From positions 1-32,837 of the forward strand of contig DASYZQ010000027.1 of NCBI GenBank assembly GCA_035946175.1: a stretch of 32,837 nucleotides of DNA. Reading direction: 5' to 3'. A program made the translations under genes and the position numbers. The notes beneath the pieces are model-generated. The model was not told the DNA's origin. It worked only from the letters and a program-made list of their open reading frames with translations, and made no database searches. Shown here one piece after another: positions 30,818-32,837 of the stretch (the stretch's first letter is position 1; each line of letters begins with the position of its first letter). The stretch is from DASYZQ01 sp035946175. Lineage in GTDB: Bacteria > Patescibacteriota > Saccharimonadia > Saccharimonadales > UBA4665.

Positions 30818-31831
30818 GTGATACAGCAATACTTCACTGAACGTGATAGTCATATGAATAGTACCCTTCTGGATGCGAACGAGCATTGTCGACAATGGGT
30901 AAAACTACCGGTAGATATGCTTGAAGGGCTTAATCGATATCCAGATAGATATGCAGTCGAATTCCGTAAGAAGCTCACCGAGCACTACGTACCCCAGTTT
31001 GGTATCGACAATATTCTACCCACGGCAGGATCAATTGAAGCCATCGATCTGTTGATAACGGCGCTACAGCCATCAAAGCTGATAGTTAATGTACCCGGCT
31101 ATGACGTATACGGGCAAAGGGCGTCAGCACATGGTGTGATAACCCAGCATGTTCCTTTTATATCTAACGGCCAGCCTGACGTATCTACGATTATGGCAGA
31201 CGCCGATAAAAATAGCCTAGTCATCCTCATACATCCCAATAATCCAACGGGCAAGCTGGTCACGGATTCGATTGGTTGCGATATTATTGATAATTTTCCC
31301 GGTTTGGTTGTTATTGATGAAGCATATATAGAATACGCTGGCTTGGAAAAATCATTTGACCACTTTGTTCTTGCAAAATCTAACCTGATCGTTCTCCGAA
31401 CCTTCTCTAAAGCCTGGGGGCTTGCCGGCGTCAGGCTCGGCTATGTCATTGCTCATCCGGCTTTAATACAGAGACTAGCCTCGTATCAGAGTATCTATAG
31501 TGTCAGCCGATTTGCCTTGGAGGCTGGCGTCTGTGCACTCACCCAGAGTTCGCAGTTGCAGGCGCAAGTCGCCGAAACTCTCGGGAGCAAGCGACTGTTA
31601 TATAACCAACTGTCTGAGGCGGGAATCCCGACGATCAACACTCATGCCAACTTCCTACTGATTAATCCTCCAAATGTAAGAAAAGTGCATCGAGGCCTCC
31701 AGGCTAAAAGCATACTTGTTCGTCCGCGAAAGCTCATATATGGCGAAGAAGACCTTCTTCGGCTTACGGTGGGATCTAAATCTGAAAACGAATTATTTTA
31801 TAGAGTACTCTTAGAGACCATCAAGGAGTAA
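30818..31831 (+). CDS. HisC-like PLP-dependent aminotransferase
   Basis: 337 residues from the GTG at 30818 (ribosome site 7 bases upstream; an in-frame ATG at 30854 is an alternative). It is a class I/II aminotransferase of the histidinol-phosphate type: LDANEHCRQW, NRYPDRY (39-45), HPNNPTG (139-145), VIDEAYIEYAG (165-175) and RTFSKAWGLAGVRLGYV (194-210), with the PLP Lys at about 198. HisC converts imidazole acetol phosphate with glutamate to histidinol phosphate. Small-genome CPR bacteria often lack the rest of histidine synthesis, and none of it is here, so another amino or phospho-substrate is plausible. It precedes the next gene by 2 bases. Confidence 0.85.
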   Translation: MIQQYFTERDSHMNSTLLDANEHCRQWVKLPVDMLEGLNRYPDRYAVEFRKKLTEHYVPQFGIDNILPTAGSIEAIDLLITALQPSKLIVNVPGYDVYGQRASAHGVITQHVPFISNGQPDVSTIMADADKNSLVILIHPNNPTGKLVTDSIGCDIIDNFPGLVVIDEAYIEYAGLEKSFDHFVLAKSNLIVLRTFSKAWGLAGVRLGYVIAHPALIQRLASYQSIYSVSRFALEAGVCALTQSSQLQAQVAETLGSKRLLYNQLSEAGIPTINTHANFLLINPPNVRKVHRGLQAKSILVRPRKLIYGEEDLLRLTVGSKSENELFYRVLLETIKE

Positions 31832-31833
31832 TT

Positions 31834-32805
31834 ATGGCCGCCCCTGAAATTTCTACTATCCAACCTGACTTGGTGAACATAGCAGACCCGTTTGAGCCCT
31901 TGACAGCTGATCAACAGTTGGAACTTGCCGACATTGAAGCGTTGGGGTTGCCGAACATGGTCGAGGCTACTCGGATGGGTATGCTAATTAATGCCGGGGT
32001 AGTGCCTGCTCAAAGGGATCTTCATGTAAGACCGCCCTTACCAGGCCGTTATACTACTCGAGTTGGAGAGAGAATTGGCCAACTTGAGCTATTGCCTTTG
32101 GTGGATGAGTGGCTTGAGCAGATTAGTGGTGATGGTGGCTTTGTCATACAGGGTGGTAATCGATATATAAGTACATATCTTTCCGAGGTCGGTCATGAGG
32201 TCATGGACTTGAAGGTAATGTCAATCGATAAAGCGCCACTTCACACGCAGCTAGTGACTCTCTTATCACCGGCAGAACGCCACGAACTCATTGATCAAAG
32301 TATCGCCACGGCAATTGAAGCATCACTGGCCCCGGTCACAGACATAAAAGCGTATGGCATGACCCGTGAACAGCTATTGCGAGCGCTAGCAAACGAAACA
32401 GTGCAAAGCCCTTTTAAGGCAGTCACGAGCGACGAAAATCTTGAGTCTGAACTCTCAGCTGCTGTAGACGCTATTCAAATCGACGATCTGCCCATTGGAA
32501 ACGTTCAAGCGATAAAGAAAGTTTTAGCTGGTACTGAATTTGCTACACGCATACAAGGCGCTGACGAACTGCAGTTCCTGGATGATTTATTTTATAGAGG
32601 TAGAACCTTATTTAGTCTTGCGGCTATTGTCAAAGCATTTGGTGGTGATCCTAAGGCCATACGATTAACTACGCTCGCATGTGATAAAAAGAGTATTAAC
32701 CCGAATTCCGTTAGGCCACTCTCCCTGTTAACGCCCTTCGGTTACCGTCAGCTGCCGAGCTCTCACTTCCAGCTGCCCCATTCTTCTAAGTTGGTAGGCC
32801 AGTAG
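31834..32805 (+). CDS. Phosphoribosyltransferase-like protein
   Basis: 323 residues with AAGGAG just before the ATG. The C-terminal part has LQFLDDLFYRGRTLFSLAAI (247-266) then GGDPKAIRLTTLACD (270-284), which fits the PRPP loop of type I phosphoribosyltransferases (hydrophobics, DD, x-x-x-GRT). The N-terminal 90 residues are acidic and unplaced; GGFVIQGGNRYI may be an early strand. After residue 285 the sequence becomes Ser/Pro-rich and weak, so the true end may be frameshifted. It is co-transcribed with the HisC-like gene, which suggests a shared pathway using PRPP. Confidence 0.65.
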   Translation: MAAPEISTIQPDLVNIADPFEPLTADQQLELADIEALGLPNMVEATRMGMLINAGVVPAQRDLHVRPPLPGRYTTRVGERIGQLELLPLVDEWLEQISGDGGFVIQGGNRYISTYLSEVGHEVMDLKVMSIDKAPLHTQLVTLLSPAERHELIDQSIATAIEASLAPVTDIKAYGMTREQLLRALANETVQSPFKAVTSDENLESELSAAVDAIQIDDLPIGNVQAIKKVLAGTEFATRIQGADELQFLDDLFYRGRTLFSLAAIVKAFGGDPKAIRLTTLACDKKSINPNSVRPLSLLTPFGYRQLPSSHFQLPHSSKLVGQ

Positions 32806-32837
32806 GCACCAGACATAATGGACAAAGTAGCCGTTCA

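Noticed and set aside
1..32837. CRISPR arrays, rRNA genes, insertion sequences, prophage genes
   Set aside because: No regularly spaced repeats, rRNA-like stretches, transposase, integrase or phage structural proteins were seen on either strand.

Overview
The window looks like a chromosomal segment of a Candidate Phyla Radiation bacterium, most likely Candidatus Saccharibacteria (TM7). This rests on an inner-membrane type IV pilus (T4P) operon with no secretin gene, a pilin typical in length and N-terminus of that group, many small single-domain proteins, and mid-range GC. No rRNA or tRNA gene is present to confirm it. TGA is used as a stop codon throughout, which argues against the recoded SR1/Gracilibacteria lineages.

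Layout. 0.2-3.2 kb: a multi-pass membrane protein, a PadR regulator with its own operator and a frameshifted membrane partner, and an exported class A beta-lactamase-like serine hydrolase. 3.4-6.6 kb: a tiny leader ORF, a flavin split-barrel protein, the remains of a VOC gene fused to a frameshifted Nudix gene, then a leftward operon (alpha/beta hydrolase, AlkD-like HEAT-repeat protein, unknown protein). 6.7-9.45 kb: a compact redox operon with an FMN-binding domain protein, the flavinyl transferase ApbE, and an NqrB/RnfD-like membrane domain fused to a ferredoxin-reductase-type FAD/NAD domain. Together these could carry electrons from cytosolic NAD(P)H across the membrane to a covalently flavinylated exported domain. 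9.5-10.1 kb: a Pro/Ala/Thr-rich membrane-anchored protein, divergent from the pilus locus. 10.2-19.1 kb: the T4P locus pilB-pilC-pilin, a strong terminator, two pseudopilins, a PilX-like protein with a beta-helix-like body, then pilM-pilN-pilO and a small bitopic protein in the PilP position. 19.2-22 kb: a small conserved protein, a small membrane protein, an MFS transporter and a coiled-coil membrane protein.

22.2-32.8 kb is a patchwork of mostly single genes on both strands: a degenerate M23-like exported protein, DUF2000, TfoX-N, a frameshifted small gene, an NAD-dependent epimerase, a DUF1704-like HExxH metallopeptidase, a PLD-like protein, and a last block with an HTH-fused EgtD-like methyltransferase divergent from a HisC-like aminotransferase and a phosphoribosyltransferase-like protein. 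Three related short elements sit in the gaps at 24.1, 24.5 and 25.7 kb.

Two patterns run through the window. First, many start codons lie 6-8 nt after a -10 box (often extended, TGn) with no Shine-Dalgarno sequence, so leaderless mRNAs appear common, while other genes have clear SD sites. Second, three genes carry single-base deletions (four sites) whose repair restores a convincing protein, which points either to gene decay or to assembly indels.
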